NCBI GenBank assembly: GCA_026705925.1
Contig: JAPOZT010000029.1
Span: forward strand, 81,169 to 145,168
Length of the DNA: 64,000 bases
Source: Gemmatimonadota bacterium
GTDB taxonomy: Bacteria > JAAXHH01
Direction: 5' to 3'
The notes under the pieces were generated by a model that saw only the letters and a program-made list of their open reading frames with translations, did no database searches and had not been told where the DNA came from. Both the position numbers and the translations under genes were made by a program. Positions 54,908-63,518 of the stretch are shown piece after piece; the stretch's first letter is position 1, and each line of letters begins with the position of its first letter.

Positions 54908-56440
54908 CTACGCGTTGTACGTCTTGCTGAATTCCTCGACGGCGTCCCGGATGCGCTGCTCGGTTTCTTCGCTCAGTTCCTTTGTCTCCCTGATCTCGCG
55001 GCCCACGTCCGAGTGGTGCGTCTCCATGTGCTGGAGGAAGGCCGCCACGAAGGGCTGCACGTCGCCCACCTCGAGGTCGTTCAACATCCCGTTGACGCCT
55101 ACGTAGAGCGAGAGGATCTGTTCCTCGACCGCCATGGGCCGGTACTGGGGCTGCTTGAGCAGCTCGACCAGCCGCTCGCCCAGGTGAAGCTCCCGCTGCG
55201 TGGTCTGGTCCAGTCCCGACGTGCCGAACCGGGCGAAGGCCTCCAACTCGCGGTACCGGGCCAGGGACGTTCTCAGCAGCCCGGCGACCTGGCGCGATTT
55301 CATCGCCTTGATCTGCGCGGCGCCGCCCACGCGGGAGACCGACAGGCCCACGTTCACCGCCGGCCGCTGACCGGCGAAGAACAGGTTGGACTCCAGGAAG
55401 ATCTGACCGTCGGTAATGGAAATCACGTTGGTCGGAATGTAGGTCGACACGTCGCCGAACTGGGTCTCGATGACGGGCAACGCGGTCAGCGATCCGGATC
55501 CGTATTCGTCGCTCATCTTGGCCGCCCGCTCCAGGAGCCGGGAGTGGAGGTAGAACACGTCCCCCGGATAGGCTTCCCGGCCCGGCGGCCGCCGCAGGTT
55601 CAGCGACAACTGCCGGTAGGCCACCGCGTGCTTGGTCAGATCGTCGTAGATGACGAGGGCGTGCCTGCCGTTGTCGCGGTAGTGCTCGCCCATGGTGGCG
55701 CCGCCGTAGGGCGCCAGGAACTGCATCGGCGCCGGCGTGCTGGCCGAGGCCACGACCACGGTGGTGTACTCCATGGCGCCGTGTTCCTCCAGGGTCGCAA
55801 CCGTCTTGGCGATCGTGGAACCCTTCTGGCCGACGGCGACGTAGATACAGACCACGTCCTGGCCCTTCTGGTTGATGATCGCGTCCAGGGCCACGGCCGT
55901 CTTGCCCGTCTGCCGGTCGCCGATGATCAGCTCGCGCTGTCCCCTTCCGATGGGGAACATGCTGTCGATCACCTTCAGGCCGGTATACATGGGTTCGTTC
56001 ACGGGCTGGCGCTGCACCACGCCGGGGGCCTTCGTCTCGATCGGCCGCGACTCCGCGCCTACGATCGGTCCCTTCCCGTCTATCGGCCGGCCCAGGGAAT
56101 CCACCACCCGGCCCAGCAGGCCGTCGCCCACGGCGCACTCGACGATCCGCCCCGTGCGCTTGACCGAATCGCCCTCCTTGATCAGCTGGTCGTCTCCGAA
56201 GAGGATGCAACCGACGTTGTCCTCTTCCAGGTTCAGCACCATGCCCACCACGTCGTTGGGAAACTCGACCAACTCGTTCGCCATCACGTTGGAGAGGCCC
56301 TGCACGCGGGCAATCCCGTCACCGACCTGGAGCGCGGTACCCGTTTCGTAGATGTCGACCTCTCTCTTGTAGTCGAGCACCTGCTGTTTGAGGAGTTCGG
56401 ACACCTCGTCCGCACGAATTGCTATTTCATCAAACGCCAT
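54908..56440 (-). CDS. atpA: ATP synthase F1 subunit alpha
   Basis: The non-catalytic nucleotide-binding subunit. The P-loop is GDRQTGKTA, with [10 protein letters not shown], the [15 protein letters not shown] Walker B and the arginine finger in [15 protein letters not shown]. The ATG at 56440 ([17 protein letters not shown]) has GGAG about nine bases upstream and is preferred to the track's 56452. 510 residues. It follows atpH by 18 bases. Confidence 0.97.
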   Translation of the reverse strand: MAFDEIAIRADEVSELLKQQVLDYKREVDIYETGTALQVGDGIARVQGLSNVMANELVEFPNDVVGMVLNLEEDNVGCILFGDDQLIKEGDSVKRTGRIVECAVGDGLLGRVVDSLGRPIDGKGPIVGAESRPIETKAPGVVQRQPVNEPMYTGLKVIDSMFPIGRGQRELIIGDRQTGKTAVALDAIINQKGQDVVCIYVAVGQKGSTIAKTVATLEEHGAMEYTTVVVASASTPAPMQFLAPYGGATMGEHYRDNGRHALVIYDDLTKHAVAYRQLSLNLRRPPGREAYPGDVFYLHSRLLERAAKMSDEYGSGSLTALPVIETQFGDVSTYIPTNVISITDGQIFLESNLFFAGQRPAVNVGLSVSRVGGAAQIKAMKSRQVAGLLRTSLARYRELEAFARFGTSGLDQTTQRELHLGERLVELLKQPQYRPMAVEEQILSLYVGVNGMLNDLEVGDVQPFVAAFLQHMETHHSDVGREIRETKELSEETEQRIRDAVEEFSKTYNA

Positions 56441-56458
56441 TGTCTTCTCCATCGAAGG

Positions 56459-57001
56459 TCATTTTCGAACGAGCGCCTGCCGGACCTGCTGGAGCTGGGT
56501 CGCCAGGCTGCTGTCGAACACCAGGTCACCCACGCGTACCACGAATCCTCCAATCAAGTCTTCGTCTACCGTGGTCCTCATGCGAACGCTTTTACCGGTC
56601 TGCGCTTCCAACCTGTTTTTCAAGTCGTCTTCCTGCCCGTCGGTCAGCGCCACCGCGCTCGCGATGTCCGCGTTAACGATGCCGTCCCATTCGTCCAGGA
56701 TCGTGCGGCAGGCGTCCAGGATCTCCGGCAGGTTGCGCGCCCGCCGCCTGGAAGCCAGCAGATAGAGGAAATTGAGGGTGATGTCCTGGACTTTGCCTTC
56801 GAATATCTCACCCAGCATGCGTTGCTTTACGTCAGCGGGTATGACCTTGTCCGTGATAAAGTCCACGAAGGGCTGAGAGTCCCGGCACAATTGCTCGAAA
56901 GCCGTGATTTCCCCGCGCACCGCGTCCAGGGTGTCGGTTTCCGCCGCGGCTTCCAGCCACGCCCCGGCATAGCGGTATGCGATGTCTGACTTGCTGGCCA
57001 T
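56459..57001 (-). CDS. atpH: ATP synthase F1 subunit delta
   Basis: The peripheral-stalk subunit joining alpha to b. It has the N-terminal helical bundle (IAYRYAGAWLEAAAETDTLD) and the conserved C-terminal GGFVVRVGDLVFDSSLATQLQQVRQAL block. 180 residues, normal. It begins 7 bases after atpF. Confidence 0.95.
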   Translation of the reverse strand: MASKSDIAYRYAGAWLEAAAETDTLDAVRGEITAFEQLCRDSQPFVDFITDKVIPADVKQRMLGEIFEGKVQDITLNFLYLLASRRRARNLPEILDACRTILDEWDGIVNADIASAVALTDGQEDDLKNRLEAQTGKSVRMRTTVDEDLIGGFVVRVGDLVFDSSLATQLQQVRQALVRK

Positions 57002-57008
57002 CGGTCCC

Positions 57009-57515
57009 TTATTCCTTTGAAGGCATCTGAGCGATGAACTCGTCCACGACCTTCCGGTGTTCCGTCGCGTCCAGAGTGCTGTTCAGGATCCTGCCCGCGA
57101 TTTCCACCGCCAGGTCGCCCACCTGTGCGCGCAGTTCGGCCACGGCGGATTCCTTCTCGCGCCGGATCGTGTTGCGCGCCTTCTCGAGCTCGCGCTCCGC
57201 TTCCTGCTGGGTATGCTCGAGGATCCGGCCGCGTTCCGCGTTGGCCTGGTCGACCGCGGCCTGCATCTTCTCGCGGGCCTCGGTCTCGATGTCCTCGAGC
57301 CGCCGCCTGGCTTCCTCGTGCAGACGGTCCAGTTCCGCCCGGTCCGCGTCCAGTCCCTCCATGCGGTCGCGGATATCCCGTTTCCTGTCTTCGATGGCCT
57401 GGGCGATGATGCCGAAGACATACTTCCTCAGGACGAAGAACAGGACGGCGAACCCGATCATCTGGATGATCAGGGTGCTCAGGTCAATGCCAAGATCGTG
57501 CAATATATCTAACAC
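57009..57515 (-). CDS. atpF: ATP synthase F0 subunit b
   Basis: One N-terminal membrane helix (LSTLIIQMIGFAVLFFVLRKYVF) is followed by a long charged coiled coil with the usual RMEGLDADRAELDRLHEEARRRL pattern and a C-terminal region that contacts delta. 168 residues. Only one b gene is present, so a b/b-prime heterodimer is not indicated. It is separated from atpE by 84 bases. Confidence 0.95.
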   Translation of the reverse strand: MLDILHDLGIDLSTLIIQMIGFAVLFFVLRKYVFGIIAQAIEDRKRDIRDRMEGLDADRAELDRLHEEARRRLEDIETEAREKMQAAVDQANAERGRILEHTQQEAERELEKARNTIRREKESAVAELRAQVGDLAVEIAGRILNSTLDATEHRKVVDEFIAQMPSKE

Positions 57516-57599
57516 GCGCTATGCTCCTTCGAACGCCGGCGGCACGCTCCGGACCTCCGGACACTCCGGACAAGGTACGCGCCGCAAGCCGCTTGACTG

Positions 57600-57872
57600 C
57601 TACTGGGCGAGGCGGCTCAGTTCCATGACCTGTTCGAAGGACGGCAACTGGCCCTGGAGCATGAAGAACACCAGCAGGCCGTAGATCGCCAGCGATTCCA
57701 TGAACGCCAGGCCGATGATCAACACCAGCTGGATACGGCCGGCGGATTCGGGTTGACGGGAAATGCCCTGACAGGCCAGACCGGTTGCGATCCCCTGACC
57801 GACACCCGAGCCGATGGCCGCAACGGAAACGGCCAGCGCCACGCCAAGTCCTAAACCCATGTAGTACAGCAT
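57600..57872 (-). CDS. atpE: ATP synthase F0 subunit c
   Basis: A 90-residue hairpin of two membrane helices joined by the conserved ISRQPES loop. Helix 1 has [11 protein letters not shown] and helix 2 has [14 protein letters not shown], with Glu as the ion carrier. The Gln of helix 1 together with Glu-Ser and a Tyr four residues later matches most positions of the Na+-binding signature known from Ilyobacter-type c rings, although the usual Thr is Leu. Ion preference is therefore open. It starts at ATG 57872 with AAAGGAG upstream. Confidence 0.96.
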   Translation of the reverse strand: MLYYMGLGLGVALAVSVAAIGSGVGQGIATGLACQGISRQPESAGRIQLVLIIGLAFMESLAIYGLLVFFMLQGQLPSFEQVMELSRLAQ

Positions 57873-57963
57873 GAAGCGAGCTCCTTTCGGAATGGAGAAT
57901 GAACTACAACAAAATCAAACATCTTTCTGAAAATCGGTTAATTCACAATCAGTTATACCACGA

Positions 57964-58776
57964 TCAGTGGTCTTCCTCCCCGTGGTCGTGATCCAGGAAC
58001 TGGGCCACGTACACGGCGCTGAGCACCGAGAAGATCATCGCCTGGACCGTCCCGGAAAACACGCCGAACATCAACATCGGAACCTGCATCGGCACGAAGG
58101 GCACCTCGAGGGCGCCGATAAGAAACACCGGGGACAGGCCCAGCAGCACCAGTACGATCATCTCTTCCCCGAACACGTTTCCGAAGAGACGGATCGACAG
58201 GGAAATGACCTTGGCGAACTCGCCCACGATATGAAGCGGGCACATGAGCACGCCCATCCACTTGGGTTCGCCCCAGAAATGCCAGAGATAGGCCTTGAGT
58301 CCGATCTCGCGCAGGCCGATGAGATGGGCCGAGACGATGGAGATCAGGGCGAATCCGAGGGTGGTGTTCAGATCGGCGGTAGGCGACTGCATGCCGGGTA
58401 TGACGCCCAGCATGTTCATGAACCAGATGTAGATGAAGAAGGAGGCGAAAAAGGGTATGTACTTCCGGCCGCGCTCCCCGACGATGTTGAGGAAGAACCC
58501 GGTCAGTCCCTCGACGGCCATTTCGAACAGCGTCTGGACCGAGCCTTCGGGTATGCGCTTGAACGTTCGTACCGCGATGGTTACGAGAACGATGACAATT
58601 ACGAAGACGAGCAGGGTGTTCAGCAGGAGATCCGGCTGCCTGACGGGTTGGGGGATCCAGTCGGCCAGCGGTCCCAGCAGGTAGAATATCCCATGTAGTA
58701 TCGAGTAATGTGCTTCACCGCTTCCTCCCTCGGTCGCCATCTCCAGAGAGAGGACACTCGACCACGGACCAGTCAA
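57964..58776 (-). CDS. atpB: ATP synthase F0 subunit a
   Basis: A polytopic stator subunit of 270 residues. The essential Arg is in VISLSIRLFGNVFGEEM, preceded by the HLIGLREIGLKAY and PLHIVGEFAK helices. The start is TTG at 58776: AAGGAGG lies seven bases upstream, a stronger match than anything before the ATG at 58740. The C-terminal tail DHDHGEEDH is His/Asp/Glu-rich. It follows atpI by 12 bases, and its ribosome-binding site lies in that short gap. Confidence 0.96.
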   Translation of the reverse strand: MTGPWSSVLSLEMATEGGSGEAHYSILHGIFYLLGPLADWIPQPVRQPDLLLNTLLVFVIVIVLVTIAVRTFKRIPEGSVQTLFEMAVEGLTGFFLNIVGERGRKYIPFFASFFIYIWFMNMLGVIPGMQSPTADLNTTLGFALISIVSAHLIGLREIGLKAYLWHFWGEPKWMGVLMCPLHIVGEFAKVISLSIRLFGNVFGEEMIVLVLLGLSPVFLIGALEVPFVPMQVPMLMFGVFSGTVQAMIFSVLSAVYVAQFLDHDHGEEDH

Positions 58777-58788
58777 AGGACAACCTCC

Positions 58789-59250
58789 TTACCGGTAAGA
58801 CCGCTTCGGCTTGCTCAACAGGGCGGTCCAGTCTGCCCGATTATCCGATGAACCCTGTCTCATGACCAGGACGAGGCCGCACAGGGTCAGCGTGAAGGGA
58901 ATCAGGGACACGCCCGTCAGCAGCCCGATGGGGTGGAACCAGTTCCCCGACGTAACGAAATAAAGCACGATCCCCAGCAGCGGCAGCTTGGCCATCAGCA
59001 GCAGGAACAGCTTGTTGCGGTTCCGCTTGATCTGCTCGCCGGGCGTCACGAAACGGCGGACCAGCCAGGCCGTGACATAGAGCATCATCAGCCCGATCAT
59101 CGAACCGACGAAGAAATTGACGGCAAGCAGGTCAGCGCCCGCCACGCGCGCCGCGATGGTGCCGACGATGGTCAGCACGGCGCAGATCCGATAGACGCGG
59201 GGAAGGAACCGCCTCAGCGGTTCGCCGTCATGTTCAGTGGTTTGCGCCAT
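58789..59250 (-). CDS. atpI: ATP synthase subunit I-like membrane protein
   Basis: 153 residues with four hydrophobic segments in the pattern of ATP synthase I chain proteins (ICAVLTIVGTIAARV, LLAVNFFVGSMIGLMMLYVTA, LFLLLMAKLPLLGIVLYFV, GVSLIPFTLTLCGLVLV). Such proteins help c-ring assembly or ion supply. Its start overlaps the atpZ stop by 17 bases. The assignment rests on topology and position more than on strong motifs. Confidence 0.82.
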   Translation of the reverse strand: MAQTTEHDGEPLRRFLPRVYRICAVLTIVGTIAARVAGADLLAVNFFVGSMIGLMMLYVTAWLVRRFVTPGEQIKRNRNKLFLLLMAKLPLLGIVLYFVTSGNWFHPIGLLTGVSLIPFTLTLCGLVLVMRQGSSDNRADWTALLSKPKRSYR

Positions 59251-59503
59251 CTCTCTCCCGTTCCGCCGCTTCGATCTTCCGGTTCAGCCGTTTCAGTGTC
59301 CTGCCCATCTCCAGGAACCCGGCCACGACCCCGAGCATGGCGCCGACGACGCCCCCCCAGGGCTTCCACTCAGGCCAGACCTGTTCGACCTGGTGACCCA
59401 GGAAGTACCCGATCGCGGTGGCGAATACCAGGGTCAGGCCGATAACGGCGAGTTCCCCGGCTTCCCTCATATACTGCCATTTGCCCTGCGTGTCCCGTGC
59501 CAT
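59234..59503 (-). CDS. atpZ: AtpZ/AtpI family protein
   Basis: A small protein of 89 residues with two membrane helices (LAVIGLTLVFATAIGYFLGHQVEQ and GGVVGAMLGVVAGFLEMGRTLKR), the layout of AtpZ/AtpI (F0F1-ATPase_gene1-like) proteins. In other bacteria these assist ATP synthase assembly or carry divalent cations. It is the first gene of the atp set, 24 bases after the bactofilin gene. Confidence 0.88.
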   Translation of the reverse strand: MARDTQGKWQYMREAGELAVIGLTLVFATAIGYFLGHQVEQVWPEWKPWGGVVGAMLGVVAGFLEMGRTLKRLNRKIEAAERERDGANH

Positions 59504-59527
59504 AGACCATCAGTCAATGCCCATCAG

Positions 59528-60019
59528 TCAACGCCCGTAGGGATACTTCGATTCGTCTGATCCGCCCGATTCGCCTGGTCCGCCTGCGCCTGACGCACCG
59601 GATGCGGCGCTGTCGCCGCCGTTTCCGTCGTCCACGCGGTCCGCCTGGCTTGCCTGGTTCGCCTGGTTTGCCTGATTCGCTTTGTTCGCCCGGTCCGATC
59701 CGGCGGGTTCGTCCATCATGGCCGAATTCCCGTGGAAGACCGCCCCTTCCTCGATGACGAGGGTCTTGGTGTTCAAGTCGCCGACCAGAGTGGACTTGCC
59801 GCCCAGGAGAATGTGTTGCGATACGATAAGGTGGCTCTCCACGTATCCATGAATGACCGCGGTCTTGGATTCTATAGACGATCCGAAGATCCGGCCGGTC
59901 TTGCCGACCTCGACCCCTTCGGTGGCTCTCACGTCGCCGTGCACGGTGCCGTCAACGCGGACATTGCCCTCTACGTCCATCGAGCCGTTCATTTCGGCGC
60001 CTTTGGCTATGATCGTCAT
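59528..60019 (-). CDS. Bactofilin (polymer-forming cytoskeletal protein)
   Basis: The beta-helical bactofilin core covers about residues 8-105 (EGNVRVDGTVHGDVRATEGVEVGKTG, VIHGYVESHLIVSQHILLGG, GDLNTKTLVIEEGAVFHGN). The C-terminal tail of about 55 residues is low-complexity, built first from 9-bp repeats encoding Ala-Asn-Gln and then Gly/Ser/Ala. Bactofilins polymerise without nucleotide and scaffold cell-wall enzymes at the membrane. An M23 peptidase gene lies immediately upstream in the same direction, a widespread functional pair. 163 residues. Confidence 0.92.
   Translation of the reverse strand: MTIIAKGAEMNGSMDVEGNVRVDGTVHGDVRATEGVEVGKTGRIFGSSIESKTAVIHGYVESHLIVSQHILLGGKSTLVGDLNTKTLVIEEGAVFHGNSAMMDEPAGSDRANKANQANQANQASQADRVDDGNGGDSAASGASGAGGPGESGGSDESKYPYGR
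59643..59696. repeat. 9-bp tandem repeat in the bactofilin tail
   Basis: About six units of GCCTGGTTC type encode Ala-Asn-Gln triplets on the minus strand. Confidence 0.75.
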
Positions 60020-60054
60020 ACCGCGCTCCTGGAATCGTCCTGCGCCTTATGGTC

Positions 60055-60099
60055 TGCCTGGAATGCCTGGAATGCCTGGAATGCCGTGACTGCCTGGAA
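60055..60099. repeat. 9-bp tandem repeat between the M23 and bactofilin genes
   Basis: TGCCTGGAA occurs three times in a row, followed by TGCCGTGAC and a fourth TGCCTGGAA. It occupies about half of the gap between the two genes. Confidence 0.85.
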
Positions 60100-60107
60100 T
60101 GAACGGG

Positions 60108-61052
60108 TCAGCGTTCCGTTCGCAGGCTCACCAGCAGATCGTCCCAGTGGATGACCTCGGGCAGGTAGCCGCGAGGATCGACGGGAACTTCGTCTTTCCA
60201 GACCTCGTAATGCAGATGCGGCGCCGTACTTCGGCCCGTATTTCCGACCAGTGCGATGATCTGCCCTCTGCGCACCGTCTGGCCGCGGTCGACGCGCAGC
60301 GTGGCGTTGTGACCGTAACGCGTCGACATATCATATCCGTGATCTATCTCGACCAGCCAGCCCAGGCTCTGGTCCCAGTCCGCGAACGTCACGATCCCGT
60401 CGGCCGTGGTCACGACCGGCGTACTTTCACGGGCGGCGACGTCCAGGCCGTAATGCGGCGCGGCGATCGGGTCGCCCCCGGTTAGAAACTCCCGGGTCAC
60501 CCAGCCCGCCACGGGCCATATGGACGGCACGTACCGGAACAGTACCGCGCTCTCGCTTTCCGCGGCAGCCGCGCCGTCAAGGGAGGCCTGACCTGCCTGA
60601 CCGGCCTGACCTGCCAAGCTGGCCAGGTTGGCCGCGGCCTCCGCCGGCAGGCCGTCATCCGCCAGGAAGGGCAGCCCGTCCCGGCGGCCGGTCACGACGG
60701 ACCAGGCCGACCGTTGGCTGGATTCGTCGTCTACGCGGGCCAGGTATCCGGATTCCATCCCCTCGACGCCCGCCAGCCTGCGAATGGTTCGGGCGGTCTC
60801 CTTCAATTCCTCCAGCTCCCGGGCCAGTTCCGTGGACTTGTCCTCAACCGACTGCATCTGCGCCTTCCAGGAATGACCGAACGTAATGTCAACAATACCC
60901 GCCGGAAGTACCAGGATCGCCACCGGTGCGAGCACACACAGGCCGATCACCACGACGAGCGCGCCGAACAGGAACCGCGGCATGCGCATTTCGTGCGCCC
61001 GGCCCGATCGGTCGGAGACGAAAACCAATGTCATCCAGTGCATTCTGAACAT
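60108..61052 (-). CDS. M23 (LytM-type) peptidoglycan endopeptidase, membrane-anchored
   Basis: One N-terminal membrane helix (LFGALVVVIGLCVLAPVAILVLP) is followed by a coiled coil (SVEDKSTELARELEELKETARTI), an Ala/Gly/Gln linker with 9-bp repeats (SLAGQAGQAGQAS), and the M23 domain with zinc ligands HYGLDVAA and HLHYEVW. It should cleave peptide cross-links next to the bactofilin scaffold. Starts at GTG 61061, ATG 61052 and ATG 61043 are possible. GGAGG is two bases from the GTG but 11 from ATG 61052, so I choose the latter. 314 residues. Confidence 0.9.
   Translation of the reverse strand: MFRMHWMTLVFVSDRSGRAHEMRMPRFLFGALVVVIGLCVLAPVAILVLPAGIVDITFGHSWKAQMQSVEDKSTELARELEELKETARTIRRLAGVEGMESGYLARVDDESSQRSAWSVVTGRRDGLPFLADDGLPAEAAANLASLAGQAGQAGQASLDGAAAAESESAVLFRYVPSIWPVAGWVTREFLTGGDPIAAPHYGLDVAARESTPVVTTADGIVTFADWDQSLGWLVEIDHGYDMSTRYGHNATLRVDRGQTVRRGQIIALVGNTGRSTAPHLHYEVWKDEVPVDPRGYLPEVIHWDDLLVSLRTER
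60586..60621. repeat. 9-bp tandem repeat in the M23 gene linker
   Basis: GCCTGACCT, GCCTGACCG, GCCTGACCT and a degenerate fourth unit encode Gly-Gln-Ala triplets on the minus strand. Confidence 0.7.
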
Positions 61053-61128
61053 GGCCGACACCGCCTCCGGACAGGTGCGTACCTCCTCGTTCCGTCACGC
61101 CTCTCGACGGATTCGGCGCAACAGCATA

Positions 61129-61156
61129 AATATAGGCCGCCGGCCCGAAAAGTCAA
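61129..61156 (-). promoter_or_regulatory. Strong candidate promoter before the M23-bactofilin-atp genes
   Basis: On the minus strand TTGACT is followed after 16 bases by TATATT, in the gap between parB and the M23 gene. It could drive the M23, bactofilin and atp genes independently of parAB. Confidence 0.6.
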
Positions 61157-61217
61157 CGGATATCGGCAAAATAACGGGGCGGAACAGGCGGGGGGCGTGT
61201 GCGGGGTCAGGCGGGTC

Positions 61218-62078
61218 TCACAGTCGGACTTTCAACAGTTCGAGGATGCGGTTCAGGTCGTCCGTGGAATAGAACTCGATTTCGATCTTCCCCTTGTGCT
61301 GCCTGCGATTGATGTTCACCTTCGTGCCGAGGATGCGCTGCATGATGGACTCGGCGGCCGCGAGGTCGTGGGGCTTGCGCGCCGGGGCGCTTTCCCGCTT
61401 CTCCTCGTAGCGCTTCTTGACCAGCTCTTCCACCTTGCGAACGGACAGGCCCTTCTTAACGACCTGCTTGCACAGCTCGGCCTGTTCCGTGCGGTTTTCC
61501 AGTCCGAGCAGGGCCCGCGCGTGGCCCATGGTGATCGCGTCGGACAGGAGGCACTTCTGGACCTCGGCCGGCAGTTTCAGCAACCGGAGCGTATTGGCCA
61601 CTGTCGTCCTGTTCTTTCCGACGCGGGTGGCGACTTCCTCCTGGGTGAGGTGGCATTCTTCCTGCAGCCGCAGGTACGCCCGGGCTTCGTGGATCGGGTT
61701 CAGGTCGTCCCGCTGGATGTTCTCGATCAGCGACAGTTCCATCATCTCTTCGGGAGATGAAACCGCCATGACGATGGCCGGGATGGTCTGGTAGCCCGTT
61801 TGCCTGGCGGCCCGCAGCCTCCGTTCCCCGGCGATCAGTTCGTATTCTTCCTGCCCGTTCTTCCGGCGGACGGTGACCGGCTGGATCACGCCCTTTTCGA
61901 GGATGGACCGGGCCAGTTCGTCGAGCCGGGCCTGGTCGAAGGTCTGCCTCGGTTGGTAGGGATTGGCCGAAATCCGGTCTATCGGCACCTGGAGCACGCT
62001 CTGCCGGCCTTCCTGGTCGTCCGGAAGGTCAGGAATCAGCGCTTCCAGCCCCCGTCCCAGCGCTTTCCTGGCTGCCAT
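61218..62078 (-). CDS. parB: Chromosome-partitioning protein ParB
   Basis: A CTP-dependent DNA clamp that spreads from parS sites. The N-terminal box ALGRGLEALIP is the ParA-interacting motif. NPYQPRQTFD, the CTP-binding GERRLRAARQTG and LIENIQRDDLNPIHEA are intact, and the helix-turn-helix (LTQEEVATRVGKNRTTVANTLRLL) follows. 286 residues. Its start lies inside parA, a 50-base overlap, and MAARKALGRGLEALIPDL is so typical that the overlap is probably real. Confidence 0.97.
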   Translation of the reverse strand: MAARKALGRGLEALIPDLPDDQEGRQSVLQVPIDRISANPYQPRQTFDQARLDELARSILEKGVIQPVTVRRKNGQEEYELIAGERRLRAARQTGYQTIPAIVMAVSSPEEMMELSLIENIQRDDLNPIHEARAYLRLQEECHLTQEEVATRVGKNRTTVANTLRLLKLPAEVQKCLLSDAITMGHARALLGLENRTEQAELCKQVVKKGLSVRKVEELVKKRYEEKRESAPARKPHDLAAAESIMQRILGTKVNINRRQHKGKIEIEFYSTDDLNRILELLKVRL

Positions 62079-62832
62079 TGGCCATCACCTCCCTGGCCAG
62101 ATTCATATAGCTTTCCGCGCCAGACGAGAGAATATCGTAGAGGATGATCGGACTCCCGAAACTCGGCGCTTCGCTCAACCGGACGTTTCTCGGGATGGTG
62201 GTCTGGTAGACCTTGTCCGCGAAATACTGCTTGGCTTCTACCTCGATCTGTCTCGAGAGATTGAGCCGCCTGTCGTACATCGTCAGGAGGATGCCTTCGA
62301 TCTTCAGGTTGCGGTTCAGGTGCTTCTGAATCTTCCGGATCGAATTGAGCAGCTGCCCGAGTCCCTCGAGGGCGTAGTATTCGCACTGTATGGGAATCAG
62401 CACCGAGTCGGCCGCCGTGAGGGCGTTCAGGGTGAGCAGGCTCAGGGAGGGCGGGCAGTCGATCAGGATGTATTCGTACTCGTCGCGAATGGGCTTGATC
62501 GCCTCTTCCAGTTTCCGTTCCCGGGCGATGGCCGATACCAGCTCGATTTCGGCGCCGACCAGCCTCCGATGGGCCGGGACTGCGTGTAGCGCGGGGATCT
62601 CGGTCTGCTGAACGGCTTCCCCGATGTCGCGCTCGTCCAGCAGGACTTCGTAGATCGTCACGTCCAGCGTCCGGTCCTGCAGGCCGAGTCCCGACGTGGC
62701 GTTCGACTGCGGGTCCAGGTCGACCAGCAGCGTCTTCTTTTCCGCGACGCCCAGGCAGGCGGACAGGTTGACGGACGTCGTCGTTTTGCCCACCCCGCCC
62801 TTCTGATTCGCTATCGAAATAACCTTGCCCAT
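62029..62832 (-). CDS. parA: Chromosome-partitioning ATPase ParA (Soj)
   Basis: A deviant Walker-A ATPase: ISIANQKGGVGKTTTSVNLSACL carries the signature Lys, LLVDLDPQSNAT the A' motif and ILIDCPPSLSLLTLNAL the Walker B. It binds DNA non-specifically as an ATP dimer and moves ParB-parS complexes. The last 17 residues (Gly/Ser/Ala-rich) are encoded in the overlap with parB. 267 residues. Upstream lie about 120 bases of imperfect direct repeats. Confidence 0.97.
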   Translation of the reverse strand: MGKVISIANQKGGVGKTTTSVNLSACLGVAEKKTLLVDLDPQSNATSGLGLQDRTLDVTIYEVLLDERDIGEAVQQTEIPALHAVPAHRRLVGAEIELVSAIARERKLEEAIKPIRDEYEYILIDCPPSLSLLTLNALTAADSVLIPIQCEYYALEGLGQLLNSIRKIQKHLNRNLKIEGILLTMYDRRLNLSRQIEVEAKQYFADKVYQTTIPRNVRLSEAPSFGSPIILYDILSSGAESYMNLAREVMANGSQESAGTGAGSADS

Positions 62833-62851
62833 GAAACTCCCCGCGGCGACG

Positions 62852-62974
62852 CGCGAAAACGCAAACTACTCGCCGTATTTCGCTGTAAAACGCACGTCGC
62901 CCGCCGTCACTCGTAAAACGCAGATCACCCGTCGTCTTAGCTGTAAAACGCAGATTACCCGTCGCCAGCGGAAC
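62852..62974. repeat. Imperfect 28-31-bp direct repeats upstream of parA
   Basis: Four copies with AAAACGC at 62856, 62887, 62915 and 62945 share a core like TGTAAAACGCAGATYACCCG. They fill the gap between parA and ispF and run over the ispF stop codon. They could be promoter or partition-related repeats, or simply repeat expansion as elsewhere in the window. Confidence 0.75.
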
Positions 62975-63446
62975 GGATCAGCACCACGGCGTGGGCCGCG
63001 ATGCCCTCTTCCCGTCCCGTGAATCCGAGTTTCTCCGAAGTTGTGGCCTTGATCGACACGCGGTCGTCCGGGAGTCCGAGGGCTTCGCCGATCCGGCTGC
63101 GCATCTGCTGCGCGTAGGGCGACAGTTTCGGACGTTCCGCGACGACGGTGGCGTCCACATTCGTTACAGTATAACCGGATTCGCCCAGTGCGTCAACAAT
63201 CCGTTGGAGCAGTACGAGGCTGGAAATCCCGCGGTATCTGGCGTCGGTATCCGGGAAGAGAATTCCGATGTCGCCCAGTGCGGCCGCGCCCAGGAGGGCA
63301 TCGCCGATGGCATGCGAAAGCACGTCCGCGTCCGAGTGGCCCTGCAGCCCGCGTTCGTGGGGAATGGTCACGCCGCCCAGCACGAGGGGCCGGCCTTCCT
63401 CGAAGGCGTGGACGTCGTAGCCGGTACCTACGCGAATGTCATCCAT
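62955..63446 (-). CDS. ispF: 2-C-methyl-D-erythritol 2,4-cyclodiphosphate synthase
   Basis: The fifth enzyme of the MEP isoprenoid pathway. VGTGYDVHAFEEG and GHSDADVLSHAIGDALLGA carry the zinc and active-site residues, and IKATTSEKLGFTGREEGIAA is the conserved C-terminal signature. 163 residues, normal. ispD lies 72 bases upstream in the same direction, a standard pair. It feeds farnesyl diphosphate synthesis and so, indirectly, HpnCDE. Confidence 0.97.
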   Translation of the reverse strand: MDDIRVGTGYDVHAFEEGRPLVLGGVTIPHERGLQGHSDADVLSHAIGDALLGAAALGDIGILFPDTDARYRGISSLVLLQRIVDALGESGYTVTNVDATVVAERPKLSPYAQQMRSRIGEALGLPDDRVSIKATTSEKLGFTGREEGIAAHAVVLIRSAGDG

Positions 63447-63518
63447 GTCCTGAACCTCGGTCTTGAACCTCGTTCGTCGATTTTCGGTTCCTCGTTCGCC
63501 TGTTTTCGGTGTCCCCGG

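Noticed and set aside
62833-62954. Canonical parS beside parAB
   Set aside because: No TGTTTCACGTGAAACA-like palindrome is visible; only the 30-bp imperfect repeats are present.
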